Under the pieces are notes generated by a model. The model was not told where the DNA came from and searched no databases. It worked only from the letters and a program-made list of their open reading frames with translations. A stretch of 64,000 bases of DNA from Microcyclospora pomicola (taxonomy: Eukaryota; Ascomycota; Dothideomycetes; Capnodiales), in assembly GCA_002786065.1 (NCBI GenBank), contig NHNY01000022.1, positions 186,001 through 250,000 on the forward strand. Reading direction: 5' to 3'. Made by a program: the position numbers and the translations under genes. Positions within the stretch are counted from its first letter, which is position 1, and each line of letters opens with the position of its first letter. Positions 1-9,750 of the stretch are shown in pieces.

Positions 1-404
1 CAGCGGAATCATCCCGCAGTATTCTAAGCTCCGAACTTTGAACCCCAGCAAATGCTGCTTCTATTGTCCTCGCATCCACAGCACCTACATCGGAGAAAAG
101 CAATGTGAATACTATACACTTTCTCGTGAAGATGAGGGCTACGATCTCTATACAATGAGTCGTCGAGACATGATACCCACGGCGCTGTACGCTCGTTAGT
201 CAGGTGATACGGCGCCAAGCGTACTGGATGAAAGCAGGTAGGCAGCCACAGGCAGCCGTGCAGGCTTACATGCACTGGTCAGGCAGAACAACCTGGACGA
301 TGGGTATAAATATCTCATGTTTTCCTCCCTAATGGTCTCTTCTCAGTCCTCAACCATCTTGTCTGCTATCTCCTTTGTATAACATCAGATTCAAAATTCC
401 AGTC
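1..404. other. upstream non-coding region with a TATA-like box
   Basis: I see no supportable gene here. The stretch just before the first gene is pyrimidine-rich and carries a TATA-like box (listed separately), as expected for the promoter and 5' leader of the SIMPL-domain gene. Confidence 0.5.
305..312 (+). promoter_or_regulatory. TATA-like box of the SIMPL-domain gene
   Basis: The sequence TATAAATA lies 92 bases upstream of the ATG at 405, a normal distance for a fungal TATA element. A CT-rich stretch follows between it and the start codon. The role is inferred from position only. Confidence 0.45.
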
Positions 405-1289
405 ATGTTTCGAGGCCACGGCAACAATGAGCAGCCTGTCACGTTCCCGAAGTACGACGATTCGTCTGCCCTCCTGGTGCAGCTATCAGGCCACGCTGAG
501 ATTCCACATATGGCTGAGCGTGCCCGGATCAACGTCTCTGTGGCGTCTACCGGTACCAACAAAGCCGCTGTATCCGACGAAGTCCTGACCACTGCCAAAC
601 ACATCGAAACCCTCTGCCGACAACTGTCTCCGAAAGATGACACGCCGGCAGCAAAAGCAAATGCCCCGCTGGCCCATTGGTCCAAAACTGGCCTTTCGTC
701 GACCTCTTTTGTCCCTCATCATGATACTGAGTCCGATAAACCCCCGCCCCCGCGTGAGTACAATGTCAACATTGGTTTCGACATTCGCTTCCGCGACTTT
801 GGCCCCATGGGCGGATTCGGCTCCAGGCTCTCTGCCTTGCCACACGTCGAGATCGGAAGCATCTCCTGGCTCCTGACGAGCGCCACGGAGAAATCCTTCC
901 GCACGCAGCTTCGCAAGGAAGCTGCACAAGACGCCCTACAAAAAGCACGTGACTACTGCGAAGTCTTGGATTGTGGCGAGCTTCGACCCATTGAGCTCGT
1001 CGAGGGTACACAGCACGGCTTTAGCGGATACTCTGTCCGTCCATCCCACCGTTACGGAGCTCTACAAGCACAATCGGCATCAGGAGCTTTCGGCAGCATG
1101 AGCACTTCTGCGTCTGCGCATGCGCCGCAAATGGCGCTTCTACAACGACAAGACCCAGCCACAATGTCGCGCTCTGCTGCACCAGCCACCGTCGGTCCAA
1201 CCGATCAGCGAGACGAGACGGAACTGGCGTTCGAGCCGCAGGAACTGAAGATGAGCATGGAGGTTACGATCAAGTTTATTGCACGATAA
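405..1289 (+). CDS. SIMPL (DUF541) domain protein
   Basis: Single-exon gene of about 294 residues. I place the start at the ATG at 405 (MFRGHGNNEQ); the frame is open a little further upstream but has no earlier ATG. The N-terminal half has the layout of a SIMPL/DUF541 domain: 'LLVQLSGHAEIPHMAERA', then alternating strands and helices, then a later segment with 'KSFRTQLRKEAAQDALQKA', the helix typical of the family. The C-terminal 80 residues are Ala/Ser/Gln-rich and end in a last strand (MEVTIKFIAR). Bacterial members are linked to envelope stress and some animal members to signalling, but no biochemical activity is established for the fungal proteins. I see no signal peptide. The stop codon lies inside the first copy of a diverged 92-bp tandem repeat. 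Confidence 0.8.
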   Translation: MFRGHGNNEQPVTFPKYDDSSALLVQLSGHAEIPHMAERARINVSVASTGTNKAAVSDEVLTTAKHIETLCRQLSPKDDTPAAKANAPLAHWSKTGLSSTSFVPHHDTESDKPPPPREYNVNIGFDIRFRDFGPMGGFGSRLSALPHVEIGSISWLLTSATEKSFRTQLRKEAAQDALQKARDYCEVLDCGELRPIELVEGTQHGFSGYSVRPSHRYGALQAQSASGAFGSMSTSASAHAPQMALLQRQDPATMSRSAAPATVGPTDQRDETELAFEPQELKMSMEVTIKFIAR

Positions 1290-1461
1290 ATACGTGTGAG
1301 AACTTGTAATTGTTACACCTTCGGCATCATTACAAACCCAGGGATGAAAAAGCCTGGACCTTGGAGGTCATTGCACGATAGCTACATGCGAGATCCTGTG
1401 GTTGTAACTATTTCGGCACGATTACGAAGCTAGGGACGAAACTGTCTGGATCATGGAAGCA
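1278..1461 (+). repeat. diverged 92-bp tandem duplication across a stop codon
   Basis: Two head-to-tail copies of about 92 bp start with the identical 11-mer ATTGCACGATA at 1278 and 1370. Aligned without gaps they agree at roughly two thirds of positions; shared blocks include TTCGGCA, ATTAC, AGGGA and TGGA. Copy 1 contains the last codons and stop (TAA, 1287-1289) of the SIMPL gene. Copy 2 lies wholly in its 3' region. Confidence 0.7.
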
Positions 1462-1761
1462 ATCAAATCACGACTGTGCGGATGTGAGATGATGGGATGA
1501 ACAGGGTCGCTTTTGGAATTGACAGAGATGGAAACAAATATCTTTATAGTCTAGCTTAATGAGAGAAGTGCGAGACTCTTCATATGTTCCCTGCTGTACT
1601 GTTCATGAACACGAGTAATGTACCATGGTTTTCGAATGGTACTCAATCTAGAATAATCCGATCACGGCATCTGGCTGATCACCAGAATTTGTCGTCGTGA
1701 GTCCGGACCGGCAGGACAGTACGCTTGTTACTCCAGAATCCATCTCACATCTATAACAGTA
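1462..1761. other. convergent 3' spacer
   Basis: The spacer lies between the tail-to-tail SIMPL and helicase genes. I see no coding signal; it presumably holds both 3' UTRs and poly(A) sites. Confidence 0.5.
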
Positions 1762-4284
1762 CTATTCCTGCCCATTCATCTCGAGGATTTCCAACTGTCT
1801 CCCAGCCTGCAGCAAGTCTCTCCTAATCCTATCGTCCTCGTCACCCCGCCCGACTCCCAGAGTACGTTCAGATCGCGTATTAAGAACCTCGTCTCCGCCA
1901 CTACCATCGTCACCATACTCCTCGGCCTCGAGTTCCTCGACGTGGAGCAGCTGTCTCTCTAGCCTGCCTAGCTCATCCACAGGCTTTTGGAGCGGGGCTT
2001 GATCAGCCGGATCGCACAGGCCGTTCCGATGGCAAAAGGACAGATACGCTGCCCAATTCGGGTCTTGCTCGAGCACGGCCGCGTTGCCGATGACGATCAG
2101 CCCTTCTTTGGCACGCGTGAGAGCGACGTTGAAACGTCGCGGTTCATGGATTACACCAAGACCCTGCGCGATATCCTGCTCGATGAAGCGGTTGCGGGTG
2201 CGGGTCGTGCAGAGGATGACCAGGCGAGACTCGAGGCCTTGGAAAGCTTCCAGTGGTCCGATGTTCACATCGTGCATGCGATACGTGGCGCTTCTGGCCG
2301 TGGTACGTAGTCGCTTCACTTGAGCTCGGAAGGGGCTCATGATGCATATATCTTTCGCTTCGATGAGACCGGCGCGGAGGAATGACTGGGCGTATTTGCA
2401 GGCCATCTGCGCTTCCTGAATGTTGTACCAACCACCACCGTCCTGCTCGATCTCGTCTTTGCTAATGTTATTGGCGAATAGCACGGGCCAACCTCGTCCA
2501 TGCCAGTCTTCCCAGTCCAAAAGTCCGTTGGCGTTGGTTGCTTGGGGCTCGAGAGTGTTGAAGTAGAAAAGCGACGACGGGACCGAGAGTATCGCAGGGT
2601 GAGAGCGGTAGTTTCGTATAAGGTTGGTGAAGGCTGGCCGTAATACTGGTAGCATCTCCTGAGTCAGTGGTCGCATCACGCCACCAGATTGCTTTGAACG
2701 TGCTAATACGTGATCACGGTACAAAGGCCTATCTAGAAGGCGCTCGAAGAGCGAAAGCTGAAGAACTGGTAGTTTGGACGCTGTCCGAGGACCAAGTTGG
2801 TTTTGATCTCCAGCGAGAACAAAGAATGGCATAGAAAAATCTGAGCTCTTGACATCCGAGGGCGGCGTTATCAGATTGAAAGGTATCAATACCTCAGGCT
2901 CCGTTGCTTGCGCAGCTTCATCGCAAAGCAAACCTGTCCAATGGAGCTGAGGTCGGACCGCAGGCTGCCCAGGATGTAGAAGCTGAGACAGTCCAACTTC
3001 CAGTTCATACAGACAGACGTTGGACAAACGCGCCTGAAGGAGTATGTCCGCGTCACGGCATGTCACGATCACGACTCGATACTTCATCATCTGCTGTATT
3101 GGCGGAAGTCCGAACATATCTTCATCAACATGGCAGAATGGCAAAATGCTCTCAGGAACCTCGGGAAACGAGCGAGACGGCGAGTTCAGCCTGAGGATTT
3201 CGCTTGGCTTCAGATATTTCTTGAGCCGCATGACCAATGTATCTGCCGCAGGGTCTGACGGCGCGCAAAGAAGTAGATGTCCTGACCTTTGCGCTGAAAG
3301 TAGTTGGAGCGTAAGCTCTACCAGTGTCTTGGTCTTGCCTGTACCTGGCGGCCCTGATATGAGGTATGGTATGTGCCCATACTGTTGAGCAAGCACTGCG
3401 TCGATAGCTCGTTTCTGCTCGTAGTTCAGTGTCGGATCGTTCAGAGTGAATCGTACCTGGAACCTGTTCAAGGTGGTTTGCAGGACACCGTCCTCTGGGT
3501 CGGGGAACAGCTGTGACCTTGTCCAATTAGACGACCGTCCGGAAAGGGACCCTCGCACAGAAGTTATCGTTCGTTGTAGTGCCTCGATGCGAGTCTGCTG
3601 TACAGAAAACAGCACATTGAACAACATCGTGGCGGGTTGCAGCCAGTCTACTCTGAGTGTGAGCTCTTCCCTGAACCGATCAATACCGCAGACCACGCCG
3701 TTATGTTGTACGTCAGGGGTCAAAGGCCATCCGAACGCTCCCACAGCCATGTTTCCAAAGACCGGGTTTCCTTTCGTATCAAACCGTAGCTGTCTTAGCT
3801 GTATCACATCACCGACTTCCACACGAAGACTACTGGCCTCGCGCAAGCCAGGGACATGCAGCGTGGACATGCCTGGTCGTGGATCTCTTCGGGCTGGTAT
3901 CCGGAGAGGATGCTTGTATAATGCATGTTTGAGACAATCGAGTTCTTGTGCCTTTGCTTCTCGCTTTATAGCACGCCCAAACAAGATATGGTGATTGTCT
4001 ATCGTCAAGACTGAATCTTCGTCGTCACTTCTTCTGTCTACAGTGGCTGCATTTACGCCGCCAGAAGCTGTCCATTGTGAGTCGCCACTGGGATCTGCGG
4101 GAGGATGGTATGCAGTCAAGAGATATGAACCCGCGAAGGCAGATATATAGCCTGAGAAGTCTATCTGCCTTACAGGCGTAGTCTCGATGATCGCCACTGA
4201 CGCCTCGTTGACATCTCTGTATGCTTGAGGAATGAAAGGGCTTGCGTAAACATCAAAGCCGGCCTCATGCTTCTGGTCCGCCAT
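1762..4284 (-). CDS. SDE3/MOV10-like superfamily 1 RNA helicase
   Basis: Intronless, 840 residues. The first 280 residues are a divergent N-terminal region with a beta-rich part near 150-215. The helicase core follows: Walker A GPPGTGKT (311-318), Walker B DEAA (455-458), GDQNQLGP (492-499), NYRSHP (558-563), the late 'EAFQGLESRLVI' block and 'NVALTRAKEGLIVIG'. This set is diagnostic of the UPF1-like SF1 helicases. The absence of a Cys/His-rich UPF1 N-terminus and the spacing point to the SDE3/MOV10 branch. Members include plant SDE3, Neurospora SAD-3 (meiotic silencing) and S. pombe Hrr1 (RNA-directed RNA polymerase complex). A role in RNA silencing is therefore a family-based inference. The 47 C-terminal residues are acidic and probably disordered. 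It is divergently paired with the ILV5-like gene. Confidence 0.88.
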   Translation of the reverse strand: MADQKHEAGFDVYASPFIPQAYRDVNEASVAIIETTPVRQIDFSGYISAFAGSYLLTAYHPPADPSGDSQWTASGGVNAATVDRRSDDEDSVLTIDNHHILFGRAIKREAKAQELDCLKHALYKHPLRIPARRDPRPGMSTLHVPGLREASSLRVEVGDVIQLRQLRFDTKGNPVFGNMAVGAFGWPLTPDVQHNGVVCGIDRFREELTLRVDWLQPATMLFNVLFSVQQTRIEALQRTITSVRGSLSGRSSNWTRSQLFPDPEDGVLQTTLNRFQVRFTLNDPTLNYEQKRAIDAVLAQQYGHIPYLISGPPGTGKTKTLVELTLQLLSAQRSGHLLLCAPSDPAADTLVMRLKKYLKPSEILRLNSPSRSFPEVPESILPFCHVDEDMFGLPPIQQMMKYRVVIVTCRDADILLQARLSNVCLYELEVGLSQLLHPGQPAVRPQLHWTGLLCDEAAQATEPEVLIPFNLITPPSDVKSSDFSMPFFVLAGDQNQLGPRTASKLPVLQLSLFERLLDRPLYRDHVLARSKQSGGVMRPLTQEMLPVLRPAFTNLIRNYRSHPAILSVPSSLFYFNTLEPQATNANGLLDWEDWHGRGWPVLFANNISKDEIEQDGGGWYNIQEAQMACKYAQSFLRAGLIEAKDICIMSPFRAQVKRLRTTARSATYRMHDVNIGPLEAFQGLESRLVILCTTRTRNRFIEQDIAQGLGVIHEPRRFNVALTRAKEGLIVIGNAAVLEQDPNWAAYLSFCHRNGLCDPADQAPLQKPVDELGRLERQLLHVEELEAEEYGDDGSGGDEVLNTRSERTLGVGRGDEDDRIRRDLLQAGRQLEILEMNGQE

Positions 4285-4761
4285 TCAATTGCTTTGATGC
4301 TACGGCGAAGAAGTTTTCATGGTTCAACAAAATCAGATCTTCGCAAACGAGGCTGTGGATGTTCAGATGATAAGAAGTACAGTACTTGCAGCTGGATTCA
4401 TGCATGAGGCGGCTTAGTGACAGTCTCGGAACTTCGAGTTCATCTACCCAAAAGGGTCGCGAATGATTCGACAGCAGACAGGTTCCGATTGAGAGTGCAC
4501 AGAATTCTTTATCGACCAGAGCGCAGAATGGTGCCTCGTCTTGAGGTCGTTGATGAAGACAGTCCGCTCCTATATTCTAGACTGGCAGTCTGTGCTCGAT
4601 GTGTGTACGATCCCTCGGCTCTCCCCGGTTGCTGCGAGATCGGCATCGAGCTTTTGAAATTCTCGACCGTGTCCAAGCTGACTGTTGCTCGCACGACAAA
4701 AAGTCACCAAACCCCTTCCATCTCCCCATAACCAATTTCTCCACTCTACCGTCGTCAAAAT
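4285..4761. promoter_or_regulatory. divergent promoter between helicase and ketol-acid reductoisomerase
   Basis: 477 bp separate the two ATGs. A CCAAT pentamer sits at 4732-4736, close to the reductoisomerase start and probably within its leader. I could not find a clear Gcn4/CPC1 (TGASTCA) or Leu3 site by eye. Confidence 0.45.
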
Positions 4762-6155
4762 ATGGCTTCAAAGAACAGCACCAGAGCTCTGCGCCAGGTG
4801 GCCAAGCAGTTGAGCGCGCCTCGCGTGCAACAGCGCACCTTCGTGTCCGCTGTCAATGCCTCCAAGCAGGCCCTGCGACCAGCTACCCAGAAAGCAGCCA
4901 CCTCTGCCTTCGTGCAGCAGACTCGCGGCAAGAAGACAGTCGACTTTGCCGGTGACAAGGAGGTCGTATTCGGTGAGCCAATGGCCCAGATAGCAATTGG
5001 CCCTCATGTGAACCATTGACTAACAGCTATCTGCAGAGCGCGCTGACTGGCCTCGCGAGAAGCTCCTCGTATGTCGGCGATGTACCTTGTCAACATGATG
5101 ATGTGTGATATTCTAATTCAAATGACAGGAATACTTCAAGGACGACACCCTCGCTCTCATTGGATACGGCTCGCAAGGTCACGGTCAAGGCCTCAACCTC
5201 CGCGACAACGGCTTGAACGTCATTGTTGGTGTGCGAAAAGACGGTGCCAGCTGGAAGGAGGCTGTACAAGATGGCTGGGTGCCAGGCAAGAACCTGTTCG
5301 AGCTGGATGAGGCTATCAAGAAGGGCACAATCGTCATGAACCTGCTTTCAGATGCTGCTCAGAGCGAGACCTGGCCACACATCAAGCCAATGCTTACCAA
5401 GGGCAAGGTGAGTCATTGCACAACAGAGTCCATCGCAGCGAAATGAAGCCTAACATCCACAGACTCTCTACTTCTCCCACGGCTTCTCGCCTGTGTTCAA
5501 GGACCAGACCAAGGTCGAGCCACCAAAGGACATCGACGTCATCCTCGTCGCCCCCAAGGGATCTGGCCGTACCGTCCGCACTCTCTTCCGTGAGGGACGT
5601 GGTATCAACAGCTCCATCGCCATCTTCCAGGATGTGACCGGAAAGGCAGAGGAGAAGGCTGTTGCCCTCGGCGTGGCTGTTGGCTCCGGTTACCTGTACA
5701 AGACCACCTTTGAGAAGGAGGTGTACAGTGATCTGTACGGTGAGCGTGGTTGCTTGATGGGTGGTATCCACGGCATGTTCCTCGCCCAGTACGAGGTTCT
5801 CCGTGAGGCCGGCCACTCGCCCAGCGAGGCCTTCAACGAGACCGTCGAGGAGGCGACTCAATCCCTCTACCCCTTGATCGGCGCCAACGGCATGGACTAC
5901 ATGTACGCTGCCTGCTCGACCACCGCCCGCCGTGGCGCCATTGACTGGAGCAAGCGTTTCCGCGAGGCGCTCAAGCCCGTGTTCCAGGACCTGTACAAGA
6001 GCGTGAAGGATGGCGAGGAGACCCGACGCACAATGGAGTACGCCGGTCGCCCTGACTACCGCGAGGCATTCGAGAAGGAGATGGAGGAGATCCGCGAGAT
6101 GGAGATCTGGCGCGCCGGCAAGGCTGTGCGCAGCCTCCGTCCCGAGAACGCCTAA
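4762..6155 (+). CDS. ILV5: ketol-acid reductoisomerase, mitochondrial
   Basis: Second common step of valine/isoleucine synthesis: NADPH-dependent isomerisation and reduction of acetolactate or acetohydroxybutyrate in the mitochondrion. By splice signals and protein fit the exons are 4762-4972, 5037-5068, 5129-5407 and 5463-6155, giving about 404 residues. The first 60 or so are Arg/Ser/Ala-rich without acidic residues, a typical transit peptide. The mature part starts near ERADWPREKLL and carries the Rossmann loop LIGYGSQGHGQG, the DNGLNVIVGVRK strand, NLLSDAAQSETWP, SHGFSPVF, APKGSGRTVR, GERGCLMGGIHGM, NETVEEATQSLYP and a C-terminal end close to yeast Ilv5. All catalytic regions are present. 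The middle exon of 32 nt is very short but keeps the frame exactly. Confidence 0.97.
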
Positions 6156-6533
6156 GCTTTCCGGCAGGAAGTCTTGTCGTCTCTCATTGATATACCTCTA
6201 TTTTGAAATTGTACCCCCTCAGGCGCTGGCAAGTGGAGTGTGGCGTGTTGGCGCACGACATCTCCTTGGGCTTGTAAGAAGAGGAAAAGCTTTCTTATGT
6301 ATCCTGTAAATCTACAAGTCAATGGGGCTCTACGCGGAGCTGTCTTGATACACGTATAGGCTTGCAAGAACTGCTCATCCGCTTGTTCGGTCATTGCGAC
6401 CTTGTCACAAATCATGCGTGCTTCCTGATGTACATCACCCGCTAGGACTTGATCAATGATACTGACGGAGTTAGGACTGGCGTCAGCATCGCTATAAAGG
6501 CAAACTTACATCGCCCCATCACGAATCTCCCGA
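6156..6533. other. convergent 3' spacer
   Basis: The spacer lies between the stop codons of the reductoisomerase and the following minus-strand gene. No supportable coding frame is seen. Confidence 0.5.
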
Positions 6534-8150
6534 TCACGAATCACCCGAATCAGCCATCTCAATCATGATCATCATCCGCTGCGCACAAGCTTCATTCACC
6601 ATCCTCGCCTCCACCGCCCCACCCCGACCAGCCTTCACCCCAACTTTCCCTCTCTCGTCCTCCAAGGTAGCTGCCCGTCGCGCGTCCACCCCCTTTCGCA
6701 CCGCCGCCACCAACTGAGGCGTCGACTCGAACGCCTCGTCCTCCCGCCACAGCAATCGCAGCATCGCCTCGACGCACACGGCCACCTTCGCGTGGTCCGC
6801 CGCCTTCAGCCCGTTGGCGGCGAACGGCGCAAAATGCTTCTGGAACACGGCTAGGGTCAGCGGGTCCTCGTCCGGGTAGGCCGGGGCGTGCGCGCTGATG
6901 ATGGGGCGGATGAGCGTCTGCAGCAGATTGGCGGCTGCGATCGGGATGAGGTAGGGCGTGGCGGGGAGTAGGAAGGGAGTGAATTCGTGCAGGGGCAGGG
7001 GGCGGATGGTTTCGGTGAGGAGCGCGCAGAGATCGGGGTGTCCGCATAGCGAGGCTGGGGAGGTGATGCAGAGGGTTGAGAGGAGGGTGAGGAGGCGCTG
7101 ACGTAGGAGCAGAGCAACGGGGTCGGAGAGGGGGGAGGGGTGTGAGGTGGATCGTGAGGGAGAGTCCGTCGACGTATGTAGAGGCGAGTCAGTTGATTTT
7201 GCAGATCTCGATCGCCGTGCTCTTTTGGAGGTGGAGCGGTTGATGGACGAGTCTGAGTTGGTGTCGCTGTCGTGATTATCGTAGTCGCCGAACTCGCCGC
7301 TCTCTACATTGACGGCTTTGCGCTTAGCAATACGATCATCGGCTTTCTGTTTGGGTGGCCTGGTCTCGTTTTTGAAGATCTCCGGGAAACTTGCAAGACT
7401 CGTTGATGATCCGTCTGCGAAGATGGCCCGTATGACACGCCGTCGTGCCGTTCGACTGGCGGACTCCTTGGTCGCGGCAAGATACTGAGATAGCAGGGAT
7501 TCTCCAATAGGTTCATCGTCAGGATTCTCCTTACGAATGCGCAGGTCGAGGTCTGCTTCGAGGACATCTAGCATGAACTCTAGCCAGAGCCTCCATCGTT
7601 CCCATCTTGGCGCATACACAGCCGAGCAGTTGAACGCCCAGCCCACGACGCTCCAGAAGTCTTCGGCGTTCGTCCATAAAGCATCCTTTCCTGCAAAGTT
7701 GGACGTGATACCACGAGGGCCTGCAGAAGGAGTCTCAATTTGTTGTCTGACTCGACCGCCCCGGGCAGAACTGGCACTCCTGTCCTTGAACTGGAAGGCT
7801 TTCTCGAATCCAGCACCTGTCACACCAACAAGCTGTAGGACTTGCTTGACGTACCCGAGGGCGTCATCTGCAGCCGCATGTCTATCAGCATGGTTTGTGC
7901 GGGTCGTGAGACTTGGATGTACGGCGAATGTTACAGCGATTGCGAGGTGCTGCGGCGTTGGTAGCAGAGCCGGTACACCGTCCACTCCTGTGCCCGACGT
8001 CAACGTGTTACTTAACAGCGTGAAAGCATCGGCATATAGTCCTTCTTCTATGGCAGCTGTGGTGTGCTCGAGAAGCTGCACCGGCAGAGCACGCATTCTG
8101 CGATACTGATGTGGTCCACCTTCCAAGCGCTGCAGTGATGGCTGGCACAT
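6534..8150 (-). CDS. conserved fungal protein of unknown function
   Basis: Intronless, 538 residues; the start may instead be Met19 (position 8096). I do not recognise a named domain. The protein is helix-rich in two blocks, residues about 20-240 and 340-520. They flank a basic and Ser-rich disordered linker (about 270-345) with acidic clusters, KR motifs such as SKRARRSRSAK and many Ser-Pro/Ser-Thr sites, which could be a nuclear localisation signal. The strongest conserved-looking stretch is the Trp-rich 'EDFWSVVGWAFNCSAVYAPRW' segment followed by 'RWRLWLEFMLDVLEADL', which reads like an alpha-solenoid repeat. The linker suggests a nuclear or chromatin role, but this is inference. Confidence 0.7.
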   Translation of the reverse strand: MCQPSLQRLEGGPHQYRRMRALPVQLLEHTTAAIEEGLYADAFTLLSNTLTSGTGVDGVPALLPTPQHLAIAVTFAVHPSLTTRTNHADRHAAADDALGYVKQVLQLVGVTGAGFEKAFQFKDRSASSARGGRVRQQIETPSAGPRGITSNFAGKDALWTNAEDFWSVVGWAFNCSAVYAPRWERWRLWLEFMLDVLEADLDLRIRKENPDDEPIGESLLSQYLAATKESASRTARRRVIRAIFADGSSTSLASFPEIFKNETRPPKQKADDRIAKRKAVNVESGEFGDYDNHDSDTNSDSSINRSTSKRARRSRSAKSTDSPLHTSTDSPSRSTSHPSPLSDPVALLLRQRLLTLLSTLCITSPASLCGHPDLCALLTETIRPLPLHEFTPFLLPATPYLIPIAAANLLQTLIRPIISAHAPAYPDEDPLTLAVFQKHFAPFAANGLKAADHAKVAVCVEAMLRLLWREDEAFESTPQLVAAVRKGVDARRAATLEDERGKVGVKAGRGGAVEARMVNEACAQRMMIMIEMADSGDS

Positions 8151-9750
8151 CCTCCGACCAGAACTATTTCAACGATTCCGGTATTCGTGGGTTCACCGCC
8201 GTCGATTCACCACCGTTGCCATACTCAGAGCACCGTGTAAGGAGGAAGTACATGGGTAAGTCATTCTTGATAGAGGCGCCGACGCGTCCGGAGTCTCTAG
8301 CGTTTCGCGCCGTCACGTTATCACTTTATAGATGTGCCTGAACTCTACATTGTAGCAGATGAACATGATTCTGGGCACATAGACTCGTTCTGATGACAAC
8401 ACGCATCGACAAGGCGTCGGATGTGACTCTGGAAGCTCTGCAGACACCGGCATGCGTGGCCAGCTGCGTTATCGATCGTTGCAGACTCGTTGCAACTAGA
8501 TCGCTCCTCCACGTCCAGTTCCGGGCAATGGACGTTGGAACTACCACCAACTCACCAGAAGACCAGACATATTCAGCACGACTCACCTTATGAAAACTCC
8601 ATTACCCTCGCAAACTCCGGGATTTCCAAAGCGACCTTCACGGTCCTGTGCTCTACCTAGGAAAGATTCAAAACCCCCAACGCACCAAGGCAGCAAGAAC
8701 CAGACTTTCTCTCGGATCGGGACCGCACGAGGCCTCGATTCTGCGCTCTGATCTCCTGGGGATCCCTGCTAGCCTTCGCCTTGCGGACTGCCCTACTGTA
8801 CAGTATAGAGCGATAGGCTAGCAAGGAGTACCATGCAGCTCCAGATCTCGCTATCTCAATTCGTAGTCGAGGTTCCAGAACGGATTCGACTTCTGTTCTG
8901 CTCCGATGCAGAACCATGCATACATCTATCAAAAAGCTCGCATTGCGACCAGTCGTATACCATCAGTCCGTGACCTGTCGGACATATCAGCATTCCCAAA
9001 CAGGCGAAGGGGCGAGGACAGCCAGTAATCTAAAACCAAACGGCGCTGCACATTCGATCTCGAACGTACTACACAAGAGACTCCTAGGGACTTATTCAGC
9101 AGCGCCTGTAGATGCGAGGCAGTGACGTACGCTTGCGTTCCAGTACTGGCCTAGAATCACGATCATCGGGCTCGAGTCGACAATAGAGAGACACATATAG
9201 GCAGATAGGCCCGTACAGAAGTGTGTGCGCTAGGATGATCCAAGCAGCTAATGCCAAAACTCAAATTCAGCCTAACGTAACTCAATCACGCCGGAACAAA
9301 TACGGCTACGGCTGGAACAGTTCCCACGGGAGATCACCAAAAGTCTCAGGTTCATCCTTCATTTCCTTTGATATGACACGGCCGCGCATCTACCTCGTCA
9401 CGCGGTTTCAGAGGACACATCGGTATCGCGAGGATCGTGTTTTGGTAAAGGTCCCGAGGTTTAAGCCGTCACCCGATTGAGCGCCAGCTATCGACCTTGG
9501 TCTGTATCCGGCACGGACAAAGCCCCGACATACGTACCTGGTATCGATTGGGCATACGTCGCTGAACAGGCTCTGCTATTGCTGCTTTACCACTGGGATC
9601 CCCTGCTCGCTACCGGCAGAAGTACCATACGTCGGACAGCACAGCTCGGGGGCAGTCCTGCTTGGTACGCTTCCTGGAGCGTGGGAACTCGACCCGCTGA
9701 GAACGCCTGTCCCCAGTTGTCGGGGTGGGGCGTTCCTGCGCCAGATTCGA
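8151..9750. other. 1.6-kb divergent intergenic region
   Basis: The region holds the upstream regions of the unknown protein (minus strand) and of the histone-fold protein (plus strand). Only short frames occur, without conserved-looking protein, and I see no repeat or RNA gene. Confidence 0.5.
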
